In this document: piece after piece, positions 44,301 to 56,703 of the stretch
How the letters are laid out: every line of letters begins with the position of its first letter
Position numbering within the stretch: the stretch's first letter is position 1
NCBI RefSeq assembly: GCF_001704415.2
Contig: NC_030811.1
Coordinates: 55,603,591 to 55,667,590, forward strand
Reading direction: 5' to 3'
From: Capra hircus
Lineage: Eukaryota > Chordata > Mammalia > Artiodactyla > Bovidae
Length of the DNA: 64,000 bases
Notes under the pieces: generated by a model
What the model saw: only the letters and a program-made list of their open reading frames with translations
What the model was told of the DNA's origin: nothing
The model's database searches: none
Program-made: the position numbers and the translations under genes

Positions 44301-44959
44301 AATATGTAAATAATGTAAATGAAATTTAGTTTAAAAACGAAGGCAGCCTGGGTTCTCTATAAGATATCAGTGAATAAAACATATTTATTTGATTTGTTAA
44401 CAAAAATAATTTAAAAGCAAACAGGTTAATTTCTAATAATTCTCACTCTAACTTTTTTCAATTAATTACTAATTTTGGTCTTCACCTAACTACTGAAATT
44501 ATTGTCTTCTTTGAAGATAATAACTACACTGAACTACCAACTTTGGTGATGTGGATGGGGACAGGTTTCTTCAAACATCAGCAAGCACAAGGGAAAACCA
44601 AACAAACTACATATAACCTATGAAGAAAAGACTTCATAGTTAGGGAAAGAATGAGCACAGGAAAAAACTCAGGAAAAAAACTATATTTAAAAAAATGACT
44701 TGTAGCATAATCCAGCATGAAATGTCAGGAAACATTTTGGCATTCTTGATTATACATCTCAAGAAACCAAACTAACGTACCATGAACAAATAGACGCAAG
44801 GAGAAAAAAGAATAAGATGAAAAATCAACAAAATTAAATGAAAAAAAGACTGGCAAATAAAATCTTGACAGTTGCAAGAAAACAGTAAAACCATCCTGAA
44901 AACAGCAAGGGACATCCTTCTCAGGGTTAACACTTATGGGAGCTTCCCTTTGTGTTCGC

Positions 44960-45125
44960 CTGTTTACACAAAGAAACTCATGCAATACACACAACTCCAT
45001 ATAGGTAGGTACTCCTTTCATCCCCACTTCATAGATGAGAAAACTGAGGCTAGGAGAGGTTTAGTAACTTACCCAAGGTCCCACAGCTAGTCCTGAAACA
45101 AGCCACATACTCCAGAGTTCTTACT
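44960..45125 (-). repeat. MIR relic, antisense
   Basis: TAGGTAGGTACTCCTTTCAT, ATAGATGAGAAAACTGAGGC and ACCCAAGGTCCCACAGCTAG are close to reverse MIR. Confidence 0.65.
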
Positions 45126-45747
45126 TTATAATCTTTAAGTCACTATTCCTTTGGGTCACTGTTTATATGTTTACTCAGTTTTTTCATAAAATTGAATAGT
45201 TATGATTTTATATTACAAATATTCCTGATATTTTTCATTCACATGTATTTTTCTTATTTTGGCAATGTCTTTCTTCTCTTCCCTAACACCCTGTCCCCAC
45301 TCATTTATCCCAACTTCCTCTATCTATTTCCCCCCCACCGACATACCTCTTTCTCCAAGCTCATGTAAAGTTAATAATTTAACATTTTAAGATAAGATTA
45401 TGAATGGGAGACAGTGTACCATCTAAACAATCTGAACCAAGGAGCCTCAGTTCAACCAGCAGAAGGTGTCTAAATAACTACACAATCACAGTTCTCACAA
45501 ATATCAGTGTAACTCCCCTCCTTATCCAAATATACTGACAAAATTATATCTTAAGTATTACTTACTTCTAATAAATCAAAACCAACAAACTATTAAATGA
45601 ACATACAACAAACAATTAATACAATAATGAAGCCTGGACTGTGCAAGGATGGAATCAGGCATTTTCAGAATGAGCAACTGAACAAGTACCAGTGGCAAAA
45701 GCTGATTCATTGTAAGTAAGGAAATGATTCCCTTTAGTGGAGCAGGA

Positions 45748-46065
45748 AAGTGAAAGTGAAGGTCACTTAGTTGTGTTTGACTCTGCGACCCCATGGACTA
45801 TACAGTCCATGGAATTCTCCAGGCCAGAATACTGGAGTGGATAACCTTTCCCTTTTCCAGGGGATCTTCCTGATCCAGGGATTGAATCGGGGTCTCTTGC
45901 ATTGCAGGCAGATTCTTTACCAGCTGAGCCACAAGGGAAACCCAAGAATACTGGAGTGGGTAGCCTATCCCTTTTCCAGCAGATCTTTCTGACCCAGGAA
46001 TCGAACCGGGGTCTCCTGCATTGCAGGCAGCTTCTTTACCAACTGAGCTATGAGGGAAGCCCAGC
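45748..46065 (-). mobile_element. Bov-tA dimer-type SINE (two tRNA-like heads), antisense
   Basis: It starts with a GAAAGTGAAGGTCACTTAGT Bov-A part, then one reversed tRNA-like head (GATTCTTTACCAGCTGAGCC), a short joined Bov-A piece (AAGAATACTGGAGTGGGTAG) and a second reversed head (CTTCTTTACCAACTGAGCTA). GGAGCAGGA at 45739-45747 and 46066-46074 flanks it. It has the same architecture as 59071-59379. Confidence 0.93.
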
Positions 46066-46374
46066 GGAGCAGGAGTGAGGGTTGATTAGGGCCCTGTGAT
46101 GACAGGCATTAAAAGCCAGGATGAAGAATACAAATCAGGTTTATTAGGCAGTGAAGTTTACATGCAAAAGATAATATGTTCAGCATGCTATGGAGAGAGA
46201 GATAGCGAAGCAGAGAGCACAAAGGAAAGAAATAAGACCTCTACTTTTGGACTGAAAAGTCCTTATAGGATGAATAGATGGTATGGAACTAGAATCCTTA
46301 CAGCTGATCAGCTCACTGAATGCAGGCGGCCACGAAGAGGTTGCAGTCCAAAGGAGGGTGCATTAAAGATGATC

Positions 46375-46512
46375 CTGGAGGGACGGGGTTGGGAGGGAAG
46401 TGGGAGGGGGGATCCTATGCAAATTCATATTTATGTATGGCAAAAACCATCACAATATTGTAGAGCAATTATTTGCCAATTAAAATAAACAAATAAATTT
46501 AAATAAAAAAAA
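46375..46512 (+). mobile_element. Ruminant L1 3' end, sense
   Basis: GGGAAGTGGGAGGGGGGATC, 'aaattcatatttatgtatggcaaaaaccatcacaatattgtag' and an A-rich tail: the forward form of the L1 3' end seen in reverse at 5131. Only the last about 140 bases are present. Confidence 0.8.
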
Positions 46513-47099
46513 ATATTAAAGATCCTGACATTCCTAGCCTGAGTGGTTAAAAAAATGGTGGGTGGCATTAGAGGGTAGCATTATTGGAAACAGAGAGTGG
46601 AAAAAGCTATTTTGTGGGAAATATTCATATTTCAATACAGTTTCATATTTCAATATAGCTCAGGTTTCCTTGCTTCTTCCAAATTCAATACTATCAATCC
46701 CAAAGGTTTATGACCAACCATAAGAAGTCAGAAATTTAATTCCTGCAAGAATTTTATTCCAGATTTATCAAACTGTGACAAGGTGTGAGTAATAGACCTT
46801 TCCAGAATTTCCCTGTCTACAAAATATGAGTGTCCCAACTAAATCAATGACAAGGATGCCTTGCCAGCTGGAAAAGGTGGACTTTGAATTATGCTGTGTA
46901 TGACTCAGGAGAGCAAGCCATGCTCATGCTCATGTATGTGGGCTGGGAGTGGGCAACAAGTAGTGGGCAGTGAAAACCTGAAGGAAAAGACACGGATAAT
47001 TTGCCATTGCCAGAGGAGACATTATTAGCAAGTAGTAACTTCAACAGGTAAATGACAGAGTTTCTTCAGTAGTCTGCTTCCATCTCCTATTGGTTTACT

Positions 47100-47790
47100 A
47101 TTGTTCCCTTCACTGATTACCACCCATGTAAGGCACACACTCCTACGGGTTCTGTAGGTCAGAAGCCATCATCATGCGGCTGGATTTTCTGGTGAAGATC
47201 TCACAGGGCTGAAACCAAGGTGTTGGCAGGCTGTGTTCCTTTCTGGAAGCTCTGTGGAAAACACAGCTCCAGGTGCCTTCAGGGCATTGGCAGAATTCAT
47301 TTCCTTTCCATGCTTTCCACTTGGCACCTCCATCTTGAAGTCAGCAACAGCTGATGGAGTCCTGCTCACCTTCCTTCTGCCACAATTCTTTTTTTAAAGA
47401 TTGTCTTTTTTTTTGATGTGGACTATTTTTAAAGTCTTTATTGAATTTGCTACAATACTGCTTCTGTTTCCTTTTGGTTTTTTTTTTGAGGGTGGGGGGC
47501 ATGAGGCATCTGAAATCTTAGCTCCCTGACCAGGGATCAAACCCACACCTCCTGAACTGGAAAGGGAAGTCTTAACCAATGGTCCATCAGGGAAGTCCCC
47601 TGACATACTTCTTGAGCTTTAAGGACTCATGTGATTACACTGGGCCCAACTGGAGAATCCAGGATCAACTCCCTATTTTAAGGTCCTCTGATCACCCTTC
47701 TGTATCTGCAGAACTCCTTTTGCTATTTAATATAATGTATTAAAAAATGTGACATCAGAGGGCAGAGGTCATGGGGCCCAAAATTATACT
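47100..47790 (-). repeat. Ancient LTR-like interspersed repeat split by CHR-2
   Basis: CTGAAACCAAGGTGTTGGCA and 'gtgttcctttctggaagctctg' before, then GGACTCATGTGATTACACTG, GGGCCCAACTGGAGAATCCA and 'atcaactccctattttaaggtc' after the CHR-2 insertion at 47405-47600, follow the order of a known mammal-wide repeat whose exact name I cannot give. Confidence 0.55.
47405..47600 (-). mobile_element. CHR-2 type SINE, antisense, nested
   Basis: 'tttttaaagtctttattgaatttgctacaatactgcttctg' tail, then AAATCTTAGCTCCCTGACCA, GGGATCAAACCCACACCTCC and GGTCCATCAGGGAAGTCCCC: a near full-length reverse CHR-2. Confidence 0.88.
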
Positions 47791-48892
47791 GACCATAAAC
47801 CCTAATAAAATTACTTAGCACTCTTTAACCAGGATGCTGTTTACATGTCCTTACCGTGTCCCTTATAAACATGATAATGCCATTTATAATTAAAAAAAAC
47901 AAGATACACATTTCTCTTTTCTTAAAAAAAAAACCAGCGAAAGAAAAATTAATGGCACCTAGCCTAATAAAAGCAATGAATGGGACAAAGGATAGGCCTG
48001 GAGTTTGAAATCTTGTGATCTAACTCAAAATCATACTGGAGCTCGGAGTCTGATTCATATCTATTCAATCAACAACTCTTCAGTCTAATTCTGTTCAAGG
48101 ATTTTTTCTTAGATGTGAGCAAAATCATGATGAAAAGATTCAAGCCTCACTAGGCATCTAGGCTAGGCAATAATGAGTAATATAAACAGATTACAATGAG
48201 TAACATGGTGATGCTGAAGCCCAGACATCACTTTATCAATGGGATATTTTCATTCCCTATGTGTCTTACAGTTTATAAAACTGAAATGACTTCAAGCATT
48301 TTCTCCCACTTGGTTTGTAATGAAAGGTTAGAGTCACAATACGCTCTCCATTCATCAGAATGCTTCCTACTGTTTTTGTAAGCTTGCAATGAAAGAAGTT
48401 TGTTTTGAGCTGCATTTCTAAGAGAGTGGGCGGGAAGTAGTTTCTATATTTAAGAATTATTCTGAATATGGCCTGAATTGATAATGAAAATGCAATGGCA
48501 AATGAGCTCATTCAAGAATAGTATGCAGTACGTCATGATCATTGGCTGCTATGAAATAACATCTATGTTAATCTATGTTAATGATAGCTTACATTAGCAT
48601 AAGTGCTTGGGAGTTTTTCCAGATGGCTAAAAGGACTGCCTATGATTCACCTTTATGTCTCCATAGTACACTAAATGCAGTAGGTGCTAACTACGTATAT
48701 GTCAAACAGATGATTTCAAAGTATATTTTCATATCCATTTTAATCCTCACCACATGAGCATACTGAGGTATAAGGATGTCAGGGCTTTTTTTCACCACTA
48801 GCATTGCAGAAGCATGGCTAAATATTAACATTTAAATACATGAAGTATTTAAATGTTAGAAGTCAGACTGAGACCAAATACTGGCTCTGCCA

Positions 48893-49263
48893 CTGTATTA
48901 GTTTGCTACAGCTAATATATAAAAGCGTCACCAACTAGGCAGTTTAAATAACAGAAATTTATTTTCTCAGAATTATGGAGGCTAGTAGTCCAAGATGAAG
49001 GTTTTAGGAGCGTTGGTTTGTGGTGACAGCTCTTTTCCACCTTGCAGAGGGCCACCTTCCCCGTGTCCTCACACGCTCTTTCCTCAGGGCATCAGCATGT
49101 CTGTGTCTTAATCTTTTCTTATAAACATCAGTCACACTGGTTTAGAGCCAACCCATACGCCCTTCATCTACCTAAATTACCTCTTTAAGTGCCCTGTCTC
49201 CAAACAGAGTCACATTCCGAGGCACTGGAGATTAGGGAAAGGGGACAAATTTCAGCTCATGAC
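48893..49263 (-). repeat. MLT1-type MaLR LTR relic (solo), antisense to window
   Basis: It starts TGTATTAGTTTGCTACAGCT, then AACAGAAATTTATTTTCTCA, GGAGGCTAGTAGTCCAAGAT, TTACCTCTTTAAGTGCCCTG, AACAGAGTCACATTCCGAGG and ends near CAGCTCATGACA: the reverse of an ERVL-MaLR MLT1 LTR. It is an old non-coding solo LTR with no internal region. On its own strand, which is also the PDE1C strand, it carries AATAAA at 48958-48963. Confidence 0.8.
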
Positions 49264-49314
49264 AGAGACTTGGCAATAGGACAATGTTAACTCAGTCAGT
49301 GTGTTTCCTCCTAT

Positions 49315-49640
49315 TTGCCCACAGGGTTTGTACCACTTTCTTGTTGATTTATATAATCTGGATCTTAATCCTTGATCTCTACATATTTTCCTCAAGTACT
49401 GACTTAATTACAGTGATTTTTTTTTAATCCTACAGAAGGTTTTCATTTTCATGTACTCAAAATAATCAATATTTTGTTATATAACTCATGTTTTGAGGCT
49501 TATTTAAGAAAGGATTTCCTTTTTCAAGGCTATAAACATAACTTCATATTTTCTTCTAATATAATGAAAATTTTATGCTCATATCTTTAATTCATTTGTC
49601 TGACATTTGGTGAATGATTTCAAGTAGGACAAAAACTATT
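49315..49640 (-). repeat. L1M relic, antisense
   Basis: 'ctacagaaggttttcattttcatgtac', GAAAGGATTTCCTTTTTCAA and 'ttcatttgtctgacatttggtgaatgatttcaagtagga' are in the reverse order of L1 ORF2 end wording. Confidence 0.55.
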
Positions 49641-49799
49641 GCTTTTTTTTCCCCAAATGAACCGTCCCCCAAACATTTTCGGAACCAAGTAATTTTCCCT
49701 TTGCTAGTGTTTTCTATAGATGGGTCCTCACTTTCTCACCTGCAGGTCTGCCCTTGTCATACGTCAGTCCATGTTCCATCCCCAGCAAACCACGGGGTC

Positions 49800-51240
49800 T
49801 GATCATGACAAGGGCACCAATGACTCCCAATGTTGCCAAAGGCAGCGGTCGCTTCTCTGTCCTCATCCCACTCAACCCTTCAGCATGTTGCACACAAGTC
49901 ACAGCTCTCCTTTGGAGCTCTTTCTTTCCTTGGCTTCCATAACCTCACGCTGTCTTGGGTTTTGTCCCAGTGATACTGGTTACTCTTTTTTAGTTACTAT
50001 TGTTGGCTCTAATTCTTTGTCCTCATTTTATTGTTTTTGCACACACCATTTTTGAAATATACATGATAGTTGTAAATGATCTGGAGGAACAAGGGCCGTA
50101 TAAAATCTCCAAGGCTGAGTTTCTCAAAAAAACTCAAGCTACTCTGAATGCTAATTGAGTGGTTAATCAAATGATATCCTATAAAGGAAACTATCCAAAC
50201 TAAAATGGTGAAGAAATGAGCTCCATTTTAAACTTTAGACTGCTCCAGGACTCAGTTCACAGTGCCTGTTTCTCTATTCACACCCTTCCTTTAGACCATG
50301 TCATCTGGTTTCATACCCTTAAATAATATTGATATGCCCCTGAGAGCCTAATCTCCTTGTCCATCCCTGACTCCTCCCCAGAACTCTAGACCCCTTTGGT
50401 TTTCTTCCTGCTTAACATCTCCACAATGATATCTCATAAAGATCTTAAATTCAACATGTCTGAATCAAAACTCCTGACTCCCCTTCCCTGAAAGCGTCTC
50501 TCATCAACCTTGTTTATCCAACCAAAAATCTAATCTGTCCTCTTGATTCCCTTCCTTAGTGTCTGAAATCCTATTATACCATCCAATTCTTTCAAATCTA
50601 CATCAGCTACAGGACATTTGGTCTCTATACCCCAGGAGGGTCCTTCCTAGTCCAAACTACCATCATCTCTCCAGGAGACTTCTGCACTTCTCTTCCAACA
50701 TGATGCCTCAAGACCCATTCTTCACAGTAATCCTTGTCTAGCCTTTACCAGATCATCACACTCCCATGGGAAAATGCTTTAGCTGGCTCACACTGCACTT
50801 AGAATAACACTGAGACCCATTAGCCAAGCCTACAAAGCCAACTTGGTCTGTACTTTACATTCTCGTGATTTTTTTATTTTATAACTGGAAGTGTGTACAA
50901 TTGACTCCCTCCAGTCATGAGGAAGTTGACTAATCCTGCACTAATTCCACTCGCATACCTTCCTTCAGCTCTTAGCATGACTCAAGCCTAAAATCATAAC
51001 TGTCTCAGACTAAATATTACTTCTGTAAAGATGCCTTTCCTATCTAATAAAACTTAATTTACCCTGTGTGGGTCTCCTGTTCTAATCCTCTGCAGAATAC
51101 TGGCAATATTTTCTTGTTTACTTTTTCATTGGTCTTTTACCTGTAAATTCTTACTAGAATGCAAGTTCTCTAAGAGCTACAATGCACCCTCATCCTCTTA
51201 TAAAGTACGTGGCACATAAGTGCTCAATCAATATTCGGGT
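49800..51240 (+). repeat. L2 LINE relic, sense, about 1.4 kb
   Basis: Successive pieces fit the 3' part of the L2 ORF2 and its tail: CTCATCCCACTCAACCCTTC (49862), 'ttcaacatgtctgaatcaaaactcctgac' (50451), 'ccaaactaccatcatctctcc' (50653), 'cctacaaagccaacttggtct' (50829), 'actagaatgcaagttctctaagagc' (51151) and GTGGCACATAAGTGCTCAAT (51210). It has many indels and stops, so it is non-coding. It is one of the longer L2 fossils one would expect in an intron. Confidence 0.65.
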
Positions 51241-51990
51241 TCAGTTTTTAAAACTTCAATCAATTCCATGGATATATTTGTCTACTTTTGCACACTGTAT
51301 AGATTGCTTTACTATAGCTTTAGCAGATATTTTAACATCTAGCAGAGTAAGAACTACCCCCATCACACACACTGTCTTACTCAAAACTGTTTTTTCTATG
51401 GTTCTTAAATATCTATTTTACATAAATTTTAGATTCACCTTATTACGTTGTATGCTAAATCCTTTTGGAATTTTTTACTGGTATTGCTCTGAATTTATAA
51501 AAATGAGTTTGAGAAAAATTAACATCTGTTTCATACTGAGGCTTTCAGTTAAAAACATGGTATATTTCTTCACTTATTTAAACATTATTTTCATGCCCTT
51601 TAATTTCAGTTTCCTTTTCATTAATTTTAAAGTTCTTCATGGGTAATTTGTAGGTTTTTTAAAAAACTGTTGGGAATGAATGTTGGGAAACAGTGTATAA
51701 GACAGTTACTTTATCCGTATCTTACTGAGGCCTTTTATTTGATCTAATAATTTATAGGGTTTGGGGTTTTTGTTTTTAGACAGATCATCAAATTATTTTC
51801 ATAGAAAGCTTCTTCAGTTTTTGTAGATACCATATTGCGCTGATTGAGAATCTCCAGAAAAGTGCTCACTAGCAATATTAATGTTGGATTCCTGTTTTGC
51901 TCCACGCTTTCATGGAACCACCATAAACTGATATCTGCTCTAAATTTTGGGCAAAAACCCTTTATCATATTATACAAGGTTCCTATGTAG
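51240..51990 (-). repeat. L1 ORF2 relic, antisense
   Basis: 'gattgctttactatagctttagcag', 'acataaattttagattcacctt', 'ggaattttttactggtattgctctgaattt' and 'tgttggattcctgttttgctcc' are the reverse of L1 ORF2 reverse-transcriptase wording in the right order. It starts where the L2 relic ends. Confidence 0.7.
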
Positions 51991-52189
51991 AGTTTCTAAA
52001 ATTTTAAAAACACCTTTTTAAATACTGTTTGTAAGAAATTGACTTTATAATAAGGAAAACATGAAAACTGCTGAGAGGTTAAGGGCAATCTTACAGAGTT
52101 TAAATAAGAACAATTCCTAACTGTTGAGCTTTCTTTATGAGGCAGAGAGAGCATTCATACTTTGATACTTTATTCCTAACTGTCACAGT

Positions 52190-52345
52190 ACTTCCAGAAG
52201 ACAGAATATTTTTCACAGTTTTAGAAATGAGGAAACCTTGACTCAAGAGATTCAAGCAATTTATCATAGGTCACAAATCTAATAAGCAATTATGCAAGGA
52301 TTTATACCCAACTATATCTAGCTCCAGAGCCCACACTCCTCCCAC
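52190..52345 (-). repeat. MIR relic, antisense
   Basis: CACAGTTTTAGAAATGAGGA, then 'tcataggtcacaaatctaataagcaa' and 'agctccagagcccacactcc' match reverse MIR. Confidence 0.6.
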
Positions 52346-53213
52346 TGTATTCCATATTTAATATGAGATATTAGACCAAGCCTCTCAACATGCCCTAGCA
52401 GAAAAGATAACAAATGTGTACTGGGTTTATGGGTTAATTAATAACCACACCCCCCAAATGTCTATCTCAATGTCAATGGTGAAGAAGATTTCAAAGTAAA
52501 AAGGCATAAAGATTTACTACAAAGACCTAACTGTCACTAACAGCAGTATCTTTAAAATGAATAGTTTATATTAAGGCAAAGAGGGCAAGAAGTACATGAC
52601 CAAACTGAGTAGGTTTGTTAAAACAATGGGTTATAGATGAGAGATTCAAAAGTATCTAAAGAGCTAAAATGTTGGATCAAAGCAAGAAATTTCCAAATGG
52701 TTAGAGGTGAAGCTTGACCTTTAGGTTCAAAAAAAATCAAATGCACATAATAAACAAGATGAGAATAACCACAGCTCTTGTGAAAAAGATCTATTAGTTT
52801 AAACCAAAAGCAAATTGTGTACAATATGATTCCCGAGTATATTCAATTCAATTTCAATATGCATGATGTCAATGTGATTGAACACAGCAAGAGATTAATA
52901 GTACCACTCTCTATATCTGGAAATGCATATTTAGTTATAGAAATTATATTTAATTTGGCCATAGCCTAGTAAGGATACAAGTTACTACCAGATTTTTTTT
53001 TTCATCGAGTCCAGGATGAAGAAAAAGTCACAGGCAATAAGGAATTTCAACACTCTCCATGATTGGGTTAGATAATTATTGGGGAATAGGAAGTCCATAA
53101 AACAATATATTTCTTGTGGGCTCAACCTCATCAGAATAGAAACAGCCTCCAATTAAAAAAAAAAAAAGTAACCATCACATCTTTGTGTAATCTGAGTTCC
53201 TATCTGTACTTAC

Positions 53214-53354
53214 TGCTACTCCTGTCTTATAGAGAAGGTAATGCACAGTCTGTGTGACATCAGCAGCATGCATCAAATTGTGGTAAGGATTTTTGTGCTT
53301 GCTGTATCCCACTTCCAGGGCCTCCACAAATGAGACAAGTGCAGAAATGGGGAT
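53214..53354 (-). CDS. PDE1C: PDE1C coding exon 4 of 13 in window (catalytic His motif)
   Basis: The exon has 47 complete codons. It starts IPISALVSFVEALEVGYSKH and continues KNPYHNLMHAADVTQTVHY. It carries the YHNxxHAADV motif. By analogy with PDE4 structures, the first His (exon residue 25) is the proton donor to the leaving 3' oxygen, and the second (residue 29) is in the neighbourhood of the metal-binding His cluster. The exon ends LLYKTGVA at a codon boundary. The acceptor is CTTTCAG and the donor is GTAAGT, which matches the consensus well. The short upstream intron (3.3 kb) and long downstream intron (10.3 kb) are repeat-rich. No substitution of a catalytic residue is seen. Confidence 0.97.
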
Positions 53355-53912
53355 CTGAAAGAGAGTGGCAAGGTTAATTGGCTAGTGATTTAGTAGCTTT
53401 GAGAGACCAAAAATGTCAAAGGTATTCTAGCTACCTCTTTCTGAAAGCATTAAGAGAGCACACAAGGACACAAGAATTTTTCAAAGTTAATAAAAATCAC
53501 TGAACAAAGTATTGGATACTTTGAAAATCTAACAGGAAGTCCCTGGTCTGCCCTGCAAATTATTCTTTGTTCTCCAGTTCAGAGGCCCAGGGTAATGACA
53601 GGATCACCTCAAGGACATTGAGGGCAAAAAGGTAGGCAAATCTCAGGCAAAGGTTCAAGTCTTTGCTTGTTTAGAAATAAATGAACAAATACTATGCAGC
53701 ATCTCATTTACTTGTGGGAAAACATAAAGTACACAAAGATTTAAGTTATAAAATGATTGTAAAACAAACGCAAGCATTCTGAAAACTGTACCCTTTAGAA
53801 GGAATGATGGGTACACTGGACAGTTGAAAAAAAAAAAACTACAAATGATAGTCTGTTCTATAACAGAAACAAGTTGTATTCTTGTGTTTATTACTTGGCA
53901 GCTTATTATTAT

Positions 53913-54126
53913 GCTCAGTCGCTCAGTTGCATCCAACTATTTGCAACCCCATGGACTGTAGTTCATCAAGCTCCTCTGTCCATGGAATTCTCCAAGCAAG
54001 AATACTAGAGTGGATTGCCATTTCCTACTCCAGGGGATCCTTCCAACTCAGGGATCGAACCCATGTGTCTAGCATCTCCAGCACTTGCAGGCAGATTCTT
54101 TACCAGTTGTGCCACCTAGGAAGCCC
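53913..54126 (-). mobile_element. Bov-tA SINE, antisense
   Basis: GCTCAGTCGCTCAGTTGCAT to the reversed head GGCAGATTCTTTACCAGTTG, with an 8-10 base expansion before the head. Confidence 0.92.
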
Positions 54127-55749
54127 AATTTATTGGTGCCTTGCAATCTGGAAAAATATTTCCAGCTATCCTAGCTGCTTTCTGTCTCAAATATGGGTAA
54201 TATTACATACCTTCTTTTTCTATTTGGCAGAAAGTGAACAACTGCAAAATGCCTGTACAAAATAAGGGGCCTTGGAAAACATTCATTGTATTAGTTTTCT
54301 GGATCAATTCCTTGGTTTAGAGTGGATTATCAATTGTAAGACTGGGGGAAAAGGAGAAAGTATATGTTCCAGGAGACTAGAAATTACATTCATAGGAAAA
54401 AAAAAAGTGCTTCATGAGAATCCATATTATGTTCTTCCTTGGGAACATTGCTCCATATTTACTATCCGTGGTTTAAAAAATGTAAATATAGCCTTTCAGA
54501 TGCAAGAGATTAATTCATTATCCTTTTAAAAATGAAGATCCAATGAACTTAGATTCTTTGAGCTATTCATTGGAGAGCTATGGGCCACTGAAATGCTAGA
54601 TAAAGGTGTATGCATGTGTACTGGAGCTTCTTTTGAGGTCTTGAGCATCCACTGGATCTTCAAACAGGCTTCTTTTGAATTTATTTTAATAAATAACAGA
54701 AACAAACAAAATGCCCCAAAAGAGATAAAACAAAATTTTTGAAAAATAATATCTTTGTCAAGTCTCCAAGACTCTGAAATTACTATTCTATTTCATTCAG
54801 ATTTGTTTTTATTCTTTTCCAATCTATAATCTTTAATTTTTAAAAACATAAGCCTTAAAGGCCTGCAATTATGCATCAGTTTGATGATGGGTGTGTCCAA
54901 TGAGACCAGTTCATGTCCCATTCTCCATTGGCTCAGTCAGTGAAAGATCTGCTTCTTGATCTTATTAAATGAACCATAGTAATAGATCAAGAGAAATACG
55001 ACTCTACCCCACCATCCTCTTCCTCAAGCTATCTGAATACTGTTCTGTTTTGCTTTGTTTTTCATCTTCCAGCATGTATGCCTGACAAAATAAAACCCAA
55101 GACATTAAGTTGACAGGATGAAAACTTCATTCCAGGACAGGGGCCAATAAAATGGGATTGGTCCCGACTCCTAACCCATCATCACCCTCCTCCTCTTTGA
55201 TCATGACCAGTAGCTCCTAAACAAGAAGAGAATGAAATGAGTTTCAGGTGGGGAGGGAGGAAACTTGAAAAAGTGGACATTTACTCTTTCTCCTTAATAT
55301 AAGGGACTTTAAAAGCAAATCTAGGATTACTGTTGGGCATGAGTGGGGCATTAAAGCTCTATACGCGCCTCTAGCAGGTTGTCAATCCAGCCCTTGCCAA
55401 GCTGCCCAGCGTCCATCTGGAGGTTGTAACATGGCCAGTCCTTCTGCTCACCACCTCTGCTGGTGCCCTAGAATTCTTCTGAAATCCTGAAACCTGTCCA
55501 TGATATAACTAAGTCTTGCTTCAAAATGTTCCTTACACAGAGGTAAGTGTGAATGATGCCAGTTCTTGAGAACTGGAGTTAGGTGGGGACCATATAACTT
55601 TGGGTAGACCTGATGTTTGACCAAGTATTTTGTAATACACCACTGGAAATTTTGTTGTAAGAAAGCATAAGATTCATAGTTATTGCTCTGATTGAAATCA
55701 TTGGACTGGCATTGTGAGTTCTATCCCTTCTAGGGAAGCAATGTCTTTT

Positions 55750-55870
55750 CCCAGATGGGATTGTCACAGAAAGGTAAAGGTCATTACTCAAGGTCACATA
55801 GCTACTGGGTCAGAACTGACATCAGGATCCAGGTGATCTCCTGAATCTCATTCTAGTGTCTGGTCTACCA
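55750..55870 (-). repeat. MIR relic, antisense
   Basis: 'attactcaaggtcacatagctactgggtcagaactgacatcaggatccaggtgat' resembles reverse MIR core. Confidence 0.5.
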
Positions 55871-56703
55871 GACACGGTATTAGCCTTTGAGTGTCAAACA
55901 GGCTTCTGATACAAAAGAAATTAAAGACCATTGTCATAAAGTGCTTATGACTATGTAAGAAATACACTTCCAAATGTGCAGTCCTTAGGAAAGTGATAAA
56001 GAATAATGCTGCCCAGAAAAATTGATACTTTATACAGAAAAAGACCTGCATTTCCCAGAGACTCATTCATTGATGAGAGAAATGTGAGGGGCACGATACA
56101 GCAGATGCCGGCAGATAAAGCTCAGGCTCCCTAGAGAATAGGATCCCACCTCCAGAATCTGTGGAATTAGAAGGCTGAGGAGGTGGAACACTGGAATTGG
56201 CTCATGCTCTTAAAGTTGAAGAATTAATTTAAAACATAAATGGCTGGGAAATATCAATGATCTATCATAGATGATAAGTGAGAGTATTTGTGTGAATTCG
56301 AGCCAAGTGGCCGAAAGAGACGTTCATGGAGACAATAAATGCACACTCTATCTCCATTCCTGTCTCCTTGCCGGCGGTGGTCATTAGCACACAGAGTCTG
56401 GCTGAAAGGAGCACTGTAGGCAGAGCCGGCAGGTAGGTCTGGTTCAGACTTCCAGCTGTACTTCTAGGAAGACTGGGATCTAAATAGGTGGCTCCAGTCT
56501 CTCCCTTGTTGATGAGCTCACCAGGCAAGGGAGTAATGAAAGTTCCCCTCAGTGTGGAGTTTGTGGCAGTGGCTTTCTGGACAAGTCACCCCAGAGCAGC
56601 TTTCAGTCTACATTAGAAGGATTCTCTTGGTCTTAGCCCCAAAGTCCTGCAAGGCTGGACAAATATGTGCAGTTGTTTTGTTTTGTTTTAATTAGACACT
56701 GAC

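Larger units (their letters stand above)
42940..53213 (-). other. PDE1C intron, 10.3 kb
   Basis: This is the longest intron of the window. It holds MER5-like, CHR, MIR, dimeric Bov-tA, L1, LTR-type, L2 and L1M relics (listed separately). T-runs lie at about 43082-43095 and 43172-43187. Unassigned stretches are 43665-44180, 44310-44950, 45130-45730, 46515-47095, 47800-48890 and 52350-53213. Confidence 0.7.
53355..56703 (-). other. PDE1C intron, 3.3 kb
   Basis: The intron contains one Bov-tA (53913-54126) and a MIR-like piece (55750-55870). The rest (53355-53910, 54130-55745, 55875-56703) is unremarkable intron with no exon, RNA gene or named repeat seen. Confidence 0.7.

Noticed and set aside
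51182..51646. 154-codon plus-strand frame
   Set aside because: It is antisense of an L1 ORF2 relic; the hydrophobic Phe/Leu-rich composition comes from T-rich reverse L1 wording.
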